Below the pieces are notes generated by a model. That model saw nothing but the letters and a program-made list of their open reading frames with translations. It ran no database searches and was not told the origin of the DNA. From Pedobacter jejuensis (GTDB lineage Bacteria; Bacteroidota; Bacteroidia; Sphingobacteriales; Sphingobacteriaceae), in contig NZ_RBEE01000005.1 of assembly GCF_003725795.1 (NCBI RefSeq), positions 62,001 to 126,000 on the forward strand: a stretch of DNA of 64,000 nt. The letters are read 5' to 3'. Positions 62,362-64,000 of this stretch are shown piece by piece. Position 1 is the stretch's first letter. The number at the start of each line of letters is the position of its first letter. The position numbers and the translations under genes are program-made.

Positions 62362-62425
62362 AAGCAAGCTTATCCCCACACGAAAACGGTAATCAATCTA
62401 TTCAGTGAACCTCAAAAAAACAACA

Positions 62426-62773
62426 ATGAAGAATCAATTCATCAGTCCTAAAAAACAAAACGCTGCGAAATTATTACTGGCATTATTGATCGCGAATGCC
62501 TTAGACCTGTTCTTTAACGCCACCAATGCGCTGGCCCAAGATGGTAATGCCGGGATAACCCAAGCGACCACGATGGTCAAGGGTTATTTTGATACCGGCT
62601 GCAATTTGATGTACGCCATCGGTGCAGTTGTCGGCATCATTGGGGCAATCAAAGTGTACTCCAAATGGAATGCGGGAGAGCCGGATACCAACCGTGTAGC
62701 AGCGGCCTGGTTCGGTTCCTGTATCTTCTTAGTGGTGGTGGCAACAGTGATCAAATCGTTCTTCGGTTTATAA
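62426..62773 (+). CDS. traE: TraE conjugation protein (DUF4134)
   Basis: The 115-residue protein from the ATG at 62426 has a signal region ending NALAQDGNAG, then two membrane segments (NLMYAIGAVVGIIGAIKVYSK and FGSCIFLVVVATVIKSFFG) with EPDTNRVAAAW between them. This is the DUF4134/TraE pattern; it is often compared with VirB2-type pilins. A GTG at 62405 is a less likely start. It is the first of the core tra genes here. Confidence 0.88.
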   Translation: MKNQFISPKKQNAAKLLLALLIANALDLFFNATNALAQDGNAGITQATTMVKGYFDTGCNLMYAIGAVVGIIGAIKVYSKWNAGEPDTNRVAAAWFGSCIFLVVVATVIKSFFGL

Positions 62774-62824
62774 GCCGGTTGAGTGTAAACATAAATAATC
62801 ATCCATAAAATGGCCTTTCAGTAT

Positions 62825-62843
62825 CCGTCCCCGTTGGGGACGG
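62825..62843 (+). other. Perfect hairpin between traE and traF
   Basis: CCGTCCCC (62825-62832) pairs with GGGGACGG (62836-62843) across GTT. It ends 30 bp before the traF ATG and about 52 bp after the traE stop. There is no T tract. It may protect the traE 3' end or shape traF translation. Confidence 0.6.
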
Positions 62844-62873
62844 TGCCGAAAGCCGGTAAATAAGGAGGAAAAC

Positions 62874-63197
62874 ATGAGTTCGGTATATGAAATCAATAAA
62901 GGGATTAACAAACCTTTAATGTTCAAAGGCTTGAAGGCGCAATACATCGGCTACCTGGGTGGCGGTCTGCTTTGCTTACTTATTCTATATGCTGTATTGT
63001 ATATCAGCGGGCTGAATAATTACGTATGCTTGGTCCTGATTGGTGGTTTAGGAACAGCGCTGTTAACAGCCATATTTCGTATGAGCCATAAATACGGCCA
63101 GTATGGTTTATTAAAAAAGAGCGCCAACCGAAGTATTCCCACTTACCTGAAATTCAGGACAAGGAAATCATTTATTAATCTAAAGAAAGGAATCTAA
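62874..63197 (+). CDS. traF: TraF conjugation protein (DUF4133)
   Basis: The 107-residue protein starts SSVYEINKGINKPLMFKGLKA, has two membrane segments (YIGYLGGGLLCLLILYAVLYI and VCLVLIGGLGTALLTAIF) and ends in the basic tail RKSFINLKKGI. It matches DUF4133, the VirB3-like part of Bacteroidota conjugation systems. A ribosome binding site (AAGGAGGA) lies before the start. Its stop overlaps the traG start (TAATG), so the pair is translationally coupled. Confidence 0.88.
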   Translation: MSSVYEINKGINKPLMFKGLKAQYIGYLGGGLLCLLILYAVLYISGLNNYVCLVLIGGLGTALLTAIFRMSHKYGQYGLLKKSANRSIPTYLKFRTRKSFINLKKGI

Positions 63198-64000
63198 TGG
63201 TAAATATTGAAAACATATTGCCGGTCTATAAAGTGGAGAACGATTCTATCGTGTCCGTGCAGGGTGATATTACGGTGGTTTTTAAAGTAACCCATAAAGA
63301 TATTTTCACCGCTTCCGCTGACGATTATGAGGGTGCCCATCACGTGCTTGTTAAAGGTTTGAAGGTATTACCGAAAAATACGGTCTTTCATAAACAGGAT
63401 ATTTTCATCAAGTCAAAACATCAAGCCAGATCTGATGCTGATATGGGTTATTTGGCCAAAACTGGTGAAGCCCATTTTGAAGGCCGTCCTTACCTGGAGC
63501 ATACTTGTTATATCATGCTGACCAAAAAGCCCGACGAACGCAAGACGGCCAGCAGCGGTTATTCCGGTTTGATGCGTAAAAGGGTTGTTCCGAAGCAAAC
63601 CACCGATGAAAAATTGTTCCTGGACTTTATGGAAAAGGTCGGGGCATTTGAGCAGATCCTTTCGGATAGTGGGTATCTTCATTTAAAACGGTTGACCGAT
63701 GATGAACTGGCGGGGACAAAAAGCAAAGCCGGGATTATTGAATCCTATTGTTTCCTGCTTTCACCCAATGAAAAACCGATGCTCAAAGATGTTCACCTGA
63801 AGGATGAGATCAGGATCGGTGATAACCATTGCCAACTATTTACGCTATCTGATGTGGAAGATCTGCCCTCGCTATGCGGCAGCCGGGTGAACTATGATAA
63901 GTATAGCACGGATAAAAGCAATTTCAGTATCGGCTTTGCCTCTCCTATCGGGTTACTGTTAGACTGTAACCACCTGTATAATCAATACATTTTTATAGGT
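63197..64000 (+). CDS. traG: TraG conjugation ATPase, N-terminal part (runs off window)
   Basis: The ATG at 63197 overlaps the traF stop by one base. The 268 codons to the end of the window read without a stop. They start MVNIENILPVYKVENDSIVS, and AHFEGRPYLEHTCYIMLTKK follows. This is the N-terminal domain of the VirB4-like TraG ATPases. The Walker motifs lie beyond the window. It powers assembly of the mating channel. Confidence 0.85.
   Translation, partial: MVNIENILPVYKVENDSIVSVQGDITVVFKVTHKDIFTASADDYEGAHHVLVKGLKVLPKNTVFHKQDIFIKSKHQARSDADMGYLAKTGEAHFEGRPYLEHTCYIMLTKKPDERKTASSGYSGLMRKRVVPKQTTDEKLFLDFMEKVGAFEQILSDSGYLHLKRLTDDELAGTKSKAGIIESYCFLLSPNEKPMLKDVHLKDEIRIGDNHCQLFTLSDVEDLPSLCGSRVNYDKYSTDKSNFSIGFASPIGLLLDCNHLYNQYIFIG

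Larger units (their letters stand above)
40003..64000. mobile_element. Integrative conjugative element, left part (right end outside window)
   Basis: A tRNA 3' end followed by a tyrosine recombinase, oriT-like hairpins, MobC-like protein, relaxase, coupling protein, RteC, TraE, TraF and TraG is the set of a Bacteroidota CTnDOT-like conjugative element. At least 23.9 kb lie in the window. The remaining tra genes and the right attachment site must follow beyond 64000. Cargo includes a TIR gene and an ECF/FecR/SusC/SusD/TlpA/M16 operon. The mobilisation genes are clearly more GC-rich than the host genes on the left, which supports foreign origin. The exact left boundary is inside or just after the tRNA; 40003 is nominal. 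Confidence 0.88.

Noticed and set aside
40000..64000. Insertion sequence or transposon boundaries
   Set aside because: No transposase gene is seen in this part. The 12-bp repeats around the TIR gene are the only transposon-like signal and are reported separately.

Overview
The window reads as chromosomal DNA of a Bacteroidota organism of the Sphingobacteriaceae type (Pedobacter or Mucilaginibacter-like). The evidence is three SusC/SusD pairs, GH92/GH29 glycosidases, an ECF sigma/FecR pair in front of a SusC with an STN domain, promoter boxes of the TTTG-N19-TAnnTTTG kind, few Shine-Dalgarno sequences, and a tRNA gene without encoded CCA. The genus is inferred from overall resemblance; there is no rRNA gene here.

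Region 1 (1-23350): the 3' part of lpxB, then a LacI-type regulator and a polysaccharide utilisation locus. Its genes are SusC, SusD, a glutaminase-A-like protein (DUF4965/DUF1793), two GH92 alpha-mannosidase-like enzymes, a ROK sugar kinase, a basic-secretory-protein peptidase and a GH29 fucosidase-like enzyme. GGTAAA/TTTACC palindromes before susC and before the first enzyme gene, and a weaker one before the peptidase gene, look like operators of the LacI protein. The enzyme mix suggests mannose- and fucose-containing glycans such as N-glycans or mannoproteins. Next come a DUF1080 protein, a secreted propeller-cytochrome c fusion and a TonB receptor.

Region 2 (23350-40000): housekeeping and accessory genes. 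They include rpiA, a 3-copy 221-bp tandem repeat, a second repeat family flanking rpiA, a YihY/BrkB protein, YjbQ, an M23 lipoprotein, kduI-kduD, a beta carbonic anhydrase, an orphan SusC/SusD pair, a Crp/Fnr regulator, and a HAD phosphatase overlapping a chloramphenicol-acetyltransferase-like gene.

Region 3 (about 40000 to the end): the left part of an integrative conjugative element inserted at a tRNA-Ala(GGC) gene. In order it carries a tyrosine recombinase, a small convergent gene, a TIR-domain protein gene bounded by a perfect 12-bp inverted repeat, a hairpin-rich probable oriT, MobC-like protein, relaxase, coupling protein, an ECF sigma/FecR/SusC/SusD/TlpA/M16-peptidase cargo operon, an unrecognised 390-residue protein, a small alpha-CTD-like protein, RteC, a membrane protein, traE, traF and the start of traG. 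The right end lies beyond the window.

Two points stand out. The cargo has the parts of a self-regulated system that takes up a (poly)peptide and digests it in the periplasm, resembling in logic the FusA/FusC ferredoxin system. The TIR gene sits like a separate defence cassette between integrase and mobilisation genes.
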